From Enterobacteriaceae endosymbiont of Donacia dentata (GTDB taxonomy: Bacteria > Pseudomonadota > Gammaproteobacteria > Enterobacterales > Enterobacteriaceae): a stretch of 64,000 nucleotides of DNA. The notes beneath the pieces were generated by a model, which was not told the DNA's origin, searched no databases, and saw only the letters and a list, made by a program, of their open reading frames with translations. Positions within the stretch are counted from its first letter, which is position 1. Each line of letters begins with the position of its first letter. The position numbers and the translations under genes are program-made. Where the stretch lies: the NCBI RefSeq assembly GCF_012570745.1, contig NZ_CP046212.1, forward strand, positions 286,171 to 350,170, read 5' to 3'. Below, piece by piece: positions 53,761-64,000 of this stretch.

Positions 53761-53903
53761 AAAATAATATTTTAATTTAAAATAATAAATGAATAAATTA
53801 AAATTAAAATTTTAATCTTTAAAATAATCGAAAATAATATTGAATTTTTATAAATAAAAATATATATATTTTACGTTATAATATAAATAAGAGAGAAATA
53901 ATT

Positions 53904-55790
53904 ATGCAAAAAAAAGAAACTTTAAATTTTCAATCTGAAGTAAAACAATTATTACATTTAATGATTCATTCTCTTTATTCAAATAAAGAAATATTTTTAA
54001 GAGAGTTAATATCTAATGCTTCTGATGCTATTGATAAATTAAAATTTAAAACTTTATCTAATCCTGATTTATATGAAAATGATTCAATATTAAAAGTACA
54101 AATTTCTATAAATAAAGAAAAAAGATTAATTATTATTAGTGATAATGGTATTGGTATGACTCGTGAAGAAGTTATTAGAAATTTAGGTACAATAGCAAAA
54201 TCTGGAACTAAAGATTTTATTAAATCTTTAAATTTATCTTTAAATAAAAAATCAGAAAAAACTTCAGAATTAATAGGTCAATTTGGTGTTGGATTTTATT
54301 CTGCTTTTATAGTTTCTAATAAAGTTTCTGTTAAAACAAGATCAGCCGGAAAACCTATTAATCAAGGAGTATTTTGGGAATCTACAGGAGAAGGTAATTA
54401 TCAAATTTCAAATATAAATAAAGAATTTCGAGGCACAGAAGTTATTTTACATATTCGATCTAAAAATGATGAATTTTTAGATACATGGCGTATAAAAAAT
54501 ATAATTAATAAATATTCAGAATATATTTCTTTACCTATAGAAATTAAGATGTACAATGAAAAGGAAAAAAAATATTATTGGGAACAAATTAATAAGGCAC
54601 AAGCTCTTTGGTTACGTAATAAAAGTGATATTAGTGAGAAAGAATATAAAGAATTTTACAAACAGTTAACATATGATAATATTGATCCAATAGTTTGGAG
54701 TCATAATCATGTGGAAGGTAAACAAGAATATATTAGTTTATTATATATTCCTTCAAATGTTCCATGGGATATACGTAATCGTGATTATAAAAATGGATTA
54801 AAATTATATGTTCAAAGAGTTTTTATCATGGAAGACGCAGATCAGTTATTACCTAAATATTTAAGGTTTGTAAGAGGTTTAGTTGATTCTAATGATTTAC
54901 CTTTAAATATTTCAAGAGAAATTTTACAAAAAAATAGTATTATCCATAATATGAAGATTGCTTTAACAAAAAGAGTTCTTAATATGTTAGTTAATCTTAC
55001 AAAAAAAAAAGATATATACAGTAATTTTTGGAAAAAATTTGGTTTAATTTTTAAAGAAGGACCTGCTGAAGATATAAAAAATAAAGATATTATTGTTAAA
55101 TTATTACGTTTTTCATCAACATATAATAAAAATGATGAACAAAATGTGTCTTTAGAAGAATATATTCAAAGAATGATTAAGGGACAAAAAAAAATATATT
55201 TTTTAACATCAGATAATTATATTTCAGCAAAAAATAGTCCACATCTAGAATTTTTTTATAAAAAAGGAATTGAAGTATTATTATTAACTGAACATATTGA
55301 TGAATGGATGATAAGTTATATTACAGAATTTGAAGGTAAAACATTACAATCAATTAGTAAAGAAGATGATTCATTAGATGAATTTATTAAAAATGATCAT
55401 AATAGTTCTAATCAAAATAAAATAGAAGATGAATTTAAACCTTTTTTAGAAAAAATACAAAATTTATTAGGTAATCAAATAAAAAAAGTAAAATTAACAA
55501 ATAAGTTATTAAATACACCTGCTATTGTTACTACAGATGTAAATGAAATGAGTACTCAAATGGCAAAATTATTTGCTGCTGCTGGACAAAAAATTCCAGA
55601 AATTAAGTATAATTTTGAATTAAATCCTAATCATGTTTTAGTAAAAAAAATTTTAACAATAAAAGATGAAAAATATTTTTCTGAATTTATTCATTTATTA
55701 TTAGAAGAAGCTATTTTAGCAGAAAAAGGTACGTTAGAAAATCCACATAAATTTATTCATCGTATAAATTCTTTTTTATCTAAAATATAA
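53904..55790 (+). CDS. htpG: chaperone HtpG (Hsp90)
   Basis: The bacterial Hsp90 ATPase. The 628 residues match E. coli (624). The N-terminal GHKL fold ([36 protein letters not shown]), the middle domain with [39 protein letters not shown] (in parts) and the C-terminal dimerisation domain are complete. A GAGAGA-type ribosome-binding site precedes the ATG. A TATAAT lies about 20 nt upstream, but I see no heat-shock (sigma-32) promoter. The order dnaX-htpG follows E. coli with ybaB and recR deleted. Confidence 0.98.
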   Translation: MQKKETLNFQSEVKQLLHLMIHSLYSNKEIFLRELISNASDAIDKLKFKTLSNPDLYENDSILKVQISINKEKRLIIISDNGIGMTREEVIRNLGTIAKSGTKDFIKSLNLSLNKKSEKTSELIGQFGVGFYSAFIVSNKVSVKTRSAGKPINQGVFWESTGEGNYQISNINKEFRGTEVILHIRSKNDEFLDTWRIKNIINKYSEYISLPIEIKMYNEKEKKYYWEQINKAQALWLRNKSDISEKEYKEFYKQLTYDNIDPIVWSHNHVEGKQEYISLLYIPSNVPWDIRNRDYKNGLKLYVQRVFIMEDADQLLPKYLRFVRGLVDSNDLPLNISREILQKNSIIHNMKIALTKRVLNMLVNLTKKKDIYSNFWKKFGLIFKEGPAEDIKNKDIIVKLLRFSSTYNKNDEQNVSLEEYIQRMIKGQKKIYFLTSDNYISAKNSPHLEFFYKKGIEVLLLTEHIDEWMISYITEFEGKTLQSISKEDDSLDEFIKNDHNSSNQNKIEDEFKPFLEKIQNLLGNQIKKVKLTNKLLNTPAIVTTDVNEMSTQMAKLFAAAGQKIPEIKYNFELNPNHVLVKKILTIKDEKYFSEFIHLLLEEAILAEKGTLENPHKFIHRINSFLSKI

Positions 55791-55801
55791 ATTTTTTTTT
55801 T

Positions 55802-55840
55802 AGATAAGATAATTAAATAATGAATTTTATTATCTTATCT
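55802..55840 (+). terminator. htpG terminator
   Basis: AGATAAGATAAT (55802-55813) and ATTATCTTATCT (55829-55840) form a perfect 12-bp stem with a 15-nt loop, then TTTATTT. It lies 12 bp after the htpG stop. The remaining gap to aroK has one further hairpin and no gene. Confidence 0.75.
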
Positions 55841-55984
55841 TTTATTTATAAAATAAATTAAATTTTATTTTAAATTTATTTAATTTATATATATTTTAGG
55901 TTAAACTATTTTATAGTTAAATTTAAATATCTAAAAATCTATTAAAATAATTATTTTTAAAATATTTTATATAAAGATATATAT

Positions 55985-56011
55985 CTTGTCTTTTTATTAA
56001 AAAAAGATAAG
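55985..56011 (+). promoter_or_regulatory. leader hairpin upstream of aroK
   Basis: CTTGTCTTTTT pairs with AAAAAGATAAG (one G-U) around a 5-nt loop, 38 bp before the aroK start. It could be a leader structure or a second terminator; the function is unknown. Confidence 0.3.
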
Positions 56012-56049
56012 AATTTTATTCACAACTAAATTACTAATTTAATAAAAAA

Positions 56050-56577
56050 ATGGCAGAAAAAAGAAATATATTTTTAATAGGCCCTATGGGAGCTGGAAAA
56101 AGTACAATTGGACGTCATCTTGCAAATTTATTAAAAATGGAATTTTTTGATTCAGATCAAGAAATTGAACGTCGTACAGGAGCCGATATAAATTGGGTAT
56201 TTGATGTAGAAGGTGAAAAAGGTTTTAGAAAACGTGAAAAAAAAATTATTAATGAAATAACTCAAAAAAAAGGAATTATATTAGCAACAGGAGGAGGATC
56301 AATAAAATCTAAAGAAAATAGAAAATTTTTATCTTCTAGAGGAATTGTAGTTTATCTTAAAACAACTATAGAAAAACAATTAAGTCGTACTAAAAGAGAT
56401 AAAAAACGTCCTTTACTTAATATTGATAAAAATCAATCAGCTCAAGAAATTTTAAATAATTTAGCTAAAAAAAGAAATCATTTGTATAATGAAATAGCTG
56501 ATATTATAATTAAAACTGATGAACAAAGTGCAAGAATTGTAGCTAACAAACTTATTAAGTTATTAGAAAAAAATTAA
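56050..56577 (+). CDS. aroK: shikimate kinase I
   Basis: AroK phosphorylates shikimate with ATP. The 175 residues match E. coli (173) and the identity is unusually high for this genome. P-loop [12 protein letters not shown] (about 11-22), [19 protein letters not shown], the substrate loop [15 protein letters not shown] and the lid RDKKRPLL are all intact. It begins aroK-aroB-rpe-trpS, the E. coli order with damX, dam and gph removed. With aroB and aroA it supports aromatic synthesis. Confidence 0.98.
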   Translation: MAEKRNIFLIGPMGAGKSTIGRHLANLLKMEFFDSDQEIERRTGADINWVFDVEGEKGFRKREKKIINEITQKKGIILATGGGSIKSKENRKFLSSRGIVVYLKTTIEKQLSRTKRDKKRPLLNIDKNQSAQEILNNLAKKRNHLYNEIADIIIKTDEQSARIVANKLIKLLEKN

Positions 56578-56610
56578 TTTTACTAATATTAATAAACATT
56601 AAAGGTTATT

Positions 56611-57708
56611 ATGGGAAAAACTATTTTAGTTGCAACAAAAACACATAATTATCCTATTATCATAGATTTTAATTTATTTGATACACCATTATCTTTTCCT
56701 TTTTTAAAGAAAAATGACAATGTTATGATTGTAACTAATAAAATAATTTTTTCTTTATATTTTAAAAAAATTTGTAATCAATTAAATAATATTGGTGTTA
56801 AAATAAATTATGTTATTCTTCCTGAAGGTGAAAAATATAAAACATTAGTAACAGTAAATATTATTTATACAGCATTATTACAAAATTTATATAATAGAGA
56901 TACTACTCTAATTGCTTTAGGTGGAGGTGTTATTGGTGATATCACTGGATTTGCAGCATCAAGTTATCAAAGAGGAGTAAATCTTATACAAATACCTACT
57001 ACTTTATTAGCTCAAGTAGATTCTGCTGTAGGAGGTAAAACAGCAGTAAATCATGCTTTAGGAAAAAATATGATAGGTAGTTTTTATCAGCCTAATAGTG
57101 TAATAATTAATTTAAGTTGTTTATATACTTTATCCAAAAGAGAATTTTCTGCTGGTATGGCTGAAGTTATAAAATATAGTATTATTTTTGATAAAAAATT
57201 TTTTTGTTGGTTAGAAAATAATATCTATAATTTATTTAATTTAGATAAAGAATCTATACTTTATTGTATTAGTAAATGTTGTAATTTTAAAGCTAAAATT
57301 ATTTATGAAGATGAATATGAAAAAAATAAAAGAGCATTATTAAATTTAGGACATACTTATGGACATGCTATAGAATCAAAATTAGGATATAAAAAATGGT
57401 TACATGGTGAAGCTATTTCAGTAGGAATTGTTATTGCTGCATTAACTTCAGTAGAATTAAATTTACTTAATAATAAAGAAGTAACAAGAATTATTAATTT
57501 ACTGAAAAAATGTAATTTACCAGTTCAAGGACCGGTAAATATGAATGATAAACAATATTTAAAATATATATATAGGGATAAAAAAATAAACAATAATAAA
57601 ATTAATGTAATTCTTCCAATTAAAATTGGAAAAACAATTATATATAAAAATATTTCTGAAAAAATTATTTCTAATGCTATTAATAAAAATAAAAATTTAA
57701 TTTTTTAG
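56611..57708 (+). CDS. aroB: 3-dehydroquinate synthase
   Basis: AroB cyclises DAHP to 3-dehydroquinate using NAD and a divalent metal. The 365 residues match E. coli (362). LPEGEKYKTL, the NAD loop ALGGGVIGDITGFAASSYQRG, QIPTTLLAQVDSAVGGKTAVNH and the metal ligands in AEVIKYS, LNLGHTYGHAIE and LHGEA are intact. A GGTTATT/AAGG region precedes the ATG, 33 bp after aroK. damX and dam, downstream in E. coli, are missing, so rpe follows after 46 bp. Confidence 0.98.
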   Translation: MGKTILVATKTHNYPIIIDFNLFDTPLSFPFLKKNDNVMIVTNKIIFSLYFKKICNQLNNIGVKINYVILPEGEKYKTLVTVNIIYTALLQNLYNRDTTLIALGGGVIGDITGFAASSYQRGVNLIQIPTTLLAQVDSAVGGKTAVNHALGKNMIGSFYQPNSVIINLSCLYTLSKREFSAGMAEVIKYSIIFDKKFFCWLENNIYNLFNLDKESILYCISKCCNFKAKIIYEDEYEKNKRALLNLGHTYGHAIESKLGYKKWLHGEAISVGIVIAALTSVELNLLNNKEVTRIINLLKKCNLPVQGPVNMNDKQYLKYIYRDKKINNNKINVILPIKIGKTIIYKNISEKIISNAINKNKNLIF

Positions 57709-57754
57709 AATATTTATTCTATAATTAAATTTTATTATAATAATAGATTATAAA

Positions 57755-58420
57755 ATGAAAAAATTTTTAATTGCAGCATCTATTTTATCAGCTAATTTTG
57801 CATTTTTAGGAAAAGAAATTTCTAATGTAATTAAATCAGGAGCGGATATTATTCATTTTGATGTTATGGATAATCATTATGTTCCTAATTTAACTATTGG
57901 CCCTTTAGTACTAAAATCTTTAAGAGATTATGGTATAAAATCAATAATTGATATACATTTAATGACAAATCCTGTGGATAATTTAATAGTTGATTTTGCA
58001 AATGCAGGAGCAGATATTATTAGTTTTCATCCTGAAAATTCTCTTCATATTGATAGAAGTATTTCTTTAATAAAAGAACATGGCTGTAAAGCAGGACTAG
58101 CATTTAATCCTTCTACTTCTTTAAATTATTTAGATTATATAATAAATAAATTAGATATAATATTAATTATGTCAGTAAATCCAGGTTTTGGAGGACAAAA
58201 ATTTATAAGTTATATTTTTAATAAAATTAAAAAAGTTAAAAAAATTATTAATAAAAATCAAAAAAAAATTTTATTAGAAGTTGATGGAGGAATAAATATA
58301 AATAATATAAACCAAATAGCTGTTTTAGGAGTAAATATATTTGTGATAGGTTCTGCTATTTTTAATAGTTCATTATCATATAATAAAACAATAAAAAATA
58401 TAAAAGATTCTATTAAATAA
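57755..58420 (+). CDS. rpe: ribulose-phosphate 3-epimerase
   Basis: Rpe interconverts ribulose- and xylulose-5-phosphate in the pentose phosphate pathway, which supplies erythrose-4-phosphate for the shikimate route. The 221 residues match E. coli (225). AASILSANFAFLGKE, IHFDVMDNHYVPNLTIGP, DIHLMTNPV, MSVNPGFGGQKF, EVDGGIN and GSAIFNS are conserved, including the His/Asp metal and catalytic residues. A C-terminal trim is the only difference. It is followed by a hairpin terminator and trpS. Confidence 0.97.
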   Translation: MKKFLIAASILSANFAFLGKEISNVIKSGADIIHFDVMDNHYVPNLTIGPLVLKSLRDYGIKSIIDIHLMTNPVDNLIVDFANAGADIISFHPENSLHIDRSISLIKEHGCKAGLAFNPSTSLNYLDYIINKLDIILIMSVNPGFGGQKFISYIFNKIKKVKKIINKNQKKILLEVDGGININNINQIAVLGVNIFVIGSAIFNSSLSYNKTIKNIKDSIK

Positions 58421-58426
58421 AAATAT

Positions 58427-58460
58427 TTAAGAAATAAATAATTATTAAAATATTTCTTAA
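58427..58460 (+). terminator. hairpin between rpe and trpS
   Basis: TTAAGAAATA and TATTTCTTAA form a perfect 10-bp stem with a 14-nt loop, then TTTACTT. It is a possible terminator or attenuator between the aro/rpe genes and trpS; gph, which lies here in E. coli, is absent. Confidence 0.5.
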
Positions 58461-58482
58461 TTTACTTAAAAATAAAAAAATT

Positions 58483-59490
58483 ATGAAAAAAAAAGAAATA
58501 GTATTTAGTGCAATTCAACCAACTGGGTTGTTAACCATTGGTAATTATATTGGAGCTTTAAGTCAATGGAAAAAATTACAAAAAAAATATTTTTGTATTT
58601 ATTGTATAGCTGATTTACACTCTCTGACTATATATCAAAAAGATTATATTTTAAATAAAAATATACTTGATACTTTATCTATGTGTTTAGCATGTGATAT
58701 TGATCCAAAAAAAAATATTATTTTTATACAATCTCATGTTCCTCAGCATTCTCAATTAAATTGGATTTTAAATTGTTTTACTAATTTTGGTGCATTAAAT
58801 AGAATGAATCAATTTAAAGAAAAAAAAAAATTGAATAAACAAAATATAAATGTTGGTTTATTTAATTATCCAATTTTAATGGCTGCAGATATATTATTAT
58901 ATAAAACAAATAAAGTACCTGTAGGTAAAGATCAAGTTCAACATATTGAACTTGTTAAGAGTATTGCTTATAAATTTAATGATATTTATGGAAATATTTT
59001 TAATATTCCAGAAAAAAAATTAAATGATTATGGTTCATGTGTTATGGCTTTATTAAATCCCATAAAAAAAATGTCAAAATCTGATCCTAATAAAAATAAT
59101 ATTATTAGTTTATTTGATGATGATATGATGGTTAGGAAAAAAATTAATAATGCTGTTACTGATTCAGATTTTCCACCTAATATTAAATATAATTTATATT
59201 CTAAACCAGGTATTTCTAATTTAATTACTATATTAGCAAATATAACTGGAAAATCTATAGAAGAAATAGAATTAGATTTTATCAATAAAAATTATAATGA
59301 TTTAAAAACATCCGTAATATATAACTTATGTATATTTTTAAAAAATTTAAGAAAAAAATATTATTTTTATAGAAATAATGAAATATATTTAAAAAAAATT
59401 ATGTTTAATGGAGCAAAAAAAGCTAAAAAACATGCTAAAATTACATTAAATAATGTATATAATTCCTTAGGAATTAATTTTAAATCATAA
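58483..59490 (+). CDS. trpS: tryptophanyl-tRNA synthetase
   Basis: This class I synthetase charges tRNA-Trp. The 335 residues match E. coli (334). The HIGH-equivalent is TIGN in QPTGLLTIGNYIGAL, followed by DLHSLT, NYPILMAADILLY, VPVGKDQVQHIEL and KKMSKSDPN near residue 195. The C-terminal helical part is diverged but complete. It ends the aroK-aroB-rpe-trpS group and is convergent with crp, only 17 bp apart. Confidence 0.98.
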   Translation: MKKKEIVFSAIQPTGLLTIGNYIGALSQWKKLQKKYFCIYCIADLHSLTIYQKDYILNKNILDTLSMCLACDIDPKKNIIFIQSHVPQHSQLNWILNCFTNFGALNRMNQFKEKKKLNKQNINVGLFNYPILMAADILLYKTNKVPVGKDQVQHIELVKSIAYKFNDIYGNIFNIPEKKLNDYGSCVMALLNPIKKMSKSDPNKNNIISLFDDDMMVRKKINNAVTDSDFPPNIKYNLYSKPGISNLITILANITGKSIEEIELDFINKNYNDLKTSVIYNLCIFLKNLRKKYYFYRNNEIYLKKIMFNGAKKAKKHAKITLNNVYNSLGINFKS

Positions 59491-59507
59491 AATAATTAAA
59501 AAATATT

Positions 59508-60137
59508 TTATCTAGTTCCATAAACTACAATAGTTTTACCATGTACATAAATTAAATTACGATTTTTGAGTATTTTAAGTGTACGTCCTACTGTTTCTCT
59601 TGAACAACCAACTATTTTCCCTATTTCTTGACGAGTTATTTTTATTTGCATACCATCTGGATGAGTGATAGCTTCTGGAGATTTAGCTAAATTTAATAAA
59701 GTTTCAGATATTCTATCAGTAACGTCTAAAAAAGCTAAATTACTTATTTTTTTAAAAGCATTTTGTAATTTATTAGCAAGTTGTAAAGAAATTTTCATAA
59801 GAATATTATTATTAATTTTAATTAAGTTAAAAAAATTTTTATAAGAAATTTTTGCCAACTCGCATTCTGTTTTTAATTTAACTACTGTAATCTCTTTATA
59901 AACATTATAAAAAATACCCAATTCACCAATAAAGTTACCCGAACTTAAGTAATTAAGTATAATTTCTTTACCATTCTTATTTTTAATAGAAACCATAATA
60001 ATTCCTTTTAAAATATAGTATAAATTTTTAGAAATATTTCCTTGTTTAATTAAAATTATTTTAGAAGGGTACTTATTAATATGACAATAAGAAAGAAACC
60101 ATTCTATAGTAGAATCTTTTTGTAACTTAAGAATCAT
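59508..60137 (-). CDS. crp: Crp-family regulator with intact DNA-binding helix and lost cAMP contacts
   Basis: The 209 residues align without gaps to mature E. coli Crp. The N-terminal cyclic-nucleotide domain has [14 protein letters not shown] and GELG, keeping Glu72. The dimer helix and NLAFLDVT hinge follow. The winged helix is nearly identical ([19 protein letters not shown], Arg180/Glu181/Arg185 kept), as is AR1 (THPDGMQIK). The cAMP-contact residues are changed: R82 to Glu, S83 to Ile, T127 to Ala, S128 to Phe. G141 is Asp, A144 Ser, D53 Asn and S62 Asn. AR2 keeps His19 but loses His21 and Lys101. I infer a cAMP-independent, possibly constitutive regulator. The upstream neighbour is tRNA-Thr. 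Confidence 0.95.
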   Translation of the reverse strand: MILKLQKDSTIEWFLSYCHINKYPSKIILIKQGNISKNLYYILKGIIMVSIKNKNGKEIILNYLSSGNFIGELGIFYNVYKEITVVKLKTECELAKISYKNFFNLIKINNNILMKISLQLANKLQNAFKKISNLAFLDVTDRISETLLNLAKSPEAITHPDGMQIKITRQEIGKIVGCSRETVGRTLKILKNRNLIYVHGKTIVVYGTR

Positions 60138-60215
60138 TAGTAATTATCCTTTGATGATCTATGTATTATTATTATATAAATTTTATATTTAAAAATATTT
60201 TATATTTAAAAGATA

Positions 60216-60290
60216 TGCTGATACCCAGAATTGAACTGGGGACCTCATTCATACCAAGAATGTGCTCTAACCTTTCTAAGCTATATCAGC
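60216..60290 (-). tRNA. thrT: tRNA-Thr (GGU)
   Basis: Acceptor GCTGATA/TATCAGC with discriminator A; the anticodon loop TTGGTAT gives GGU. It is the last of four tRNAs in the order of the E. coli thrU-tyrU-glyT-thrT cluster. CCA is not encoded. Confidence 0.97.
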
Positions 60291-60321
60291 TAAAATAATA
60301 TTAATTTATTTTGTAAAAAAT

Positions 60322-60395
60322 TGGAGCAGGTAGCGGGAATCGAACCCGCATTTCCAGCTTGGAAGGCTAGAGTAATACCATTATACAATACCTGC
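60322..60395 (-). tRNA. glyT: tRNA-Gly (UCC)
   Basis: Acceptor GCAGGTA/TACCTGC with discriminator U and an encoded CCA; the anticodon loop CTTCCAA gives UCC. It is the third member of the thrU-tyrU-glyT-thrT cluster, and the only one of the four with CCA in the gene. Confidence 0.97.
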
Positions 60396-60448
60396 ATATC
60401 TATAATATATAGAAATAGAATATTTTAAAAAAATATTAAACTTTTTAT

Positions 60449-60530
60449 TGGTGGGAGAAGGATTTGAACCTTCGAAGTCTTAGACGACAGATTTACAGTC
60501 TGCTCCCGTTAACCACTTGGGTATCCCACC
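60449..60530 (-). tRNA. tyrU: tRNA-Tyr (GUA)
   Basis: Acceptor GGTGGGA/TCCCACC with discriminator A, anticodon loop CTGTAAA (GUA) and the long variable arm of bacterial tRNA-Tyr. CCA is not encoded. Second in the cluster. Confidence 0.97.
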
Positions 60531-60590
60531 ATATCATAAAAATATTTTTTAAAATAATTTCATTTTTATATAATAAAAAATTATATTTTA

Positions 60591-60663
<73 letters not shown>

Positions 60664-60733
60664 ATTTTAATATTAAAAATATTTAAATTTATTTTATAAT
60701 AATAAATAAATTTTTATTTAAAAATAAAAAAAT

Positions 60734-60849
60734 CCTGGTATTTTCCTACTCTTACATAAGGAGACCTTACACTACCATCGGCACTACAATGTTTCACTTC
60801 TGAGTTCGGAATGGATTCAGGTGGTACCATTGCGTTATTTATACCAGGA
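60734..60849 (-). rRNA. 5S ribosomal RNA
   Basis: The ends TCCTGGTAT and ATACCAGGA pair to form helix I. The interior carries the standard 5S signatures GGTACCACCTGAATCCATTCC and CCGAACTCAGAAGTGAAAC. It is about 116 nt long and followed on the minus strand by a T-rich run. It lies about 65 bp after 23S. Ends are set by pairing and may be off by one or two bases. Confidence 0.96.
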
Positions 60850-60914
60850 TTTTTTTTATTAAAAGTATTTATTAAATTTAGTTAATATTGAAATCTAAAC
60901 GATTCTGGTGTTGT

Positions 60915-63849
<2,935 letters not shown>

Positions 63850-63893
63850 TTACAACCCACAATCGTTTATAAAAAATTTAATATTAACTTAGA

Positions 63894-64000
63894 AAAATAA
63901 ATACTAAAAAATAAATACTAAAATTTTTTTAAAAGATAATTATCTAATTTTAAAAGAACAAATTTTTTTAAAAGATAATTATCTAATTTTAAAAGAACTA
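63894..64000. repeat. tandem repeats upstream of 23S rRNA
   Basis: Two kinds of direct repeat lie next to each other. A 14-bp unit containing AAATAAATACTAAA occurs twice at about 63894-63921. A 39-bp unit starting TTTTTTTAAAAGATAATT occurs at 63924-63962 and again from 63963 to the window end. Each long unit contains the palindrome AGATAATTATCT. Read on the minus strand, the junction gives TTGTTC, 17 nt, TATCTT, a weak promoter-like pair aimed at 23S. More copies may lie beyond the edge. Confidence 0.85.

Noticed and set aside
53760-53904. Heat-shock (sigma-32) promoter before htpG
   Set aside because: No CTTGAA plus CCCCAT-like pair is present; only a TATAAT about 20 nt before the ribosome-binding site was seen.
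59508-60137. Calling this gene fnr instead of crp
   Set aside because: There is no N-terminal cysteine cluster for an iron-sulphur centre, and the alignment to Crp is gapless with the Crp-type recognition helix RETVGR.

Overview
The window is a very AT-rich, gene-dense piece of a reduced bacterial chromosome. Its proteins match Enterobacterales orthologues almost end to end, and its local gene orders are E. coli-like with neighbours deleted: serC-aroA-(cmk lost)-rpsA, mrdA-mrdB, leuS-holA, miaB-ybeY, glnS-fldA-ybfF, deaD-pnp-rpsO-truB-rbfA-infB-nusA-metY, leuU-secG-ftsH-rlmE, and aroK-aroB-rpe-trpS-crp. Strong A+T bias, long homopolymers, short spacers, and no mobile elements, phage genes or CRISPR point to a vertically inherited obligate insect endosymbiont of the Blochmannia/Wigglesworthia/Baumannia kind. 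I cannot name the species from sequence alone.

Layout. 1-12.1 kb (minus): 5' part of rpsA, aroA, serC, the cell-elongation pair mrdB/mrdA, holA, leuS, ybeY, miaB. 12.2-12.4 kb: tRNA-Met, tRNA-Leu and tRNA-Gln behind a near-consensus promoter. 12.5-17.3 kb: glnS(+), fldA(-), ybfF(-), pgi(+). 17.5-27.2 kb (minus): the deaD-pnp-rpsO-truB-rbfA-infB-nusA RNA and translation cluster, then tRNA-fMet, tRNA-Leu, secG, ftsH, rlmE. 30.9-47.0 kb (minus): rpsL-rpsG-fusA-tuf-secE-nusG-rplKAJL-rpoBC, in which the str and rif operons are joined through one tuf gene. 47.1-51.2 kb: tusDCB, fkpA, asd, ung. 51.3-59.5 kb (plus): rpsF-rpsR-rplI, SRP RNA, dnaX, htpG, aroK-aroB-rpe-trpS. 59.5-63.8 kb (minus): crp, four tRNAs (Thr, Gly, Tyr, Thr), 5S and 23S rRNA. 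The end holds tandem repeats upstream of 23S.

Functionally this is mostly information processing (RNA polymerase, ribosomal proteins, translation factors, synthetases, tRNA thiolation and methylthiolation). A smaller metabolic set remains: shikimate steps aroK/aroB/aroA, serC, asd, pgi and rpe. Aromatic and aspartate-family synthesis suggest nutritional provisioning, and mrdA/mrdB indicate peptidoglycan elongation was kept at least until recently.

I found no wholly new multi-gene system. The most notable observations are: (1) a Crp whose DNA-reading helix is intact but whose cAMP-contact residues R82, S83, T127 and S128 are all replaced, suggesting cAMP-independent action; (2) a LeuRS whose editing domain has lost its catalytic motifs; (3) PBP2 (mrdA) split by one frameshift in an 11-nt homopolymer and probably rescued by slippage; (4) the fusion of the str and rif operons at tuf, with the tRNA cluster normally upstream of tufB left beside 5S rRNA and crp.
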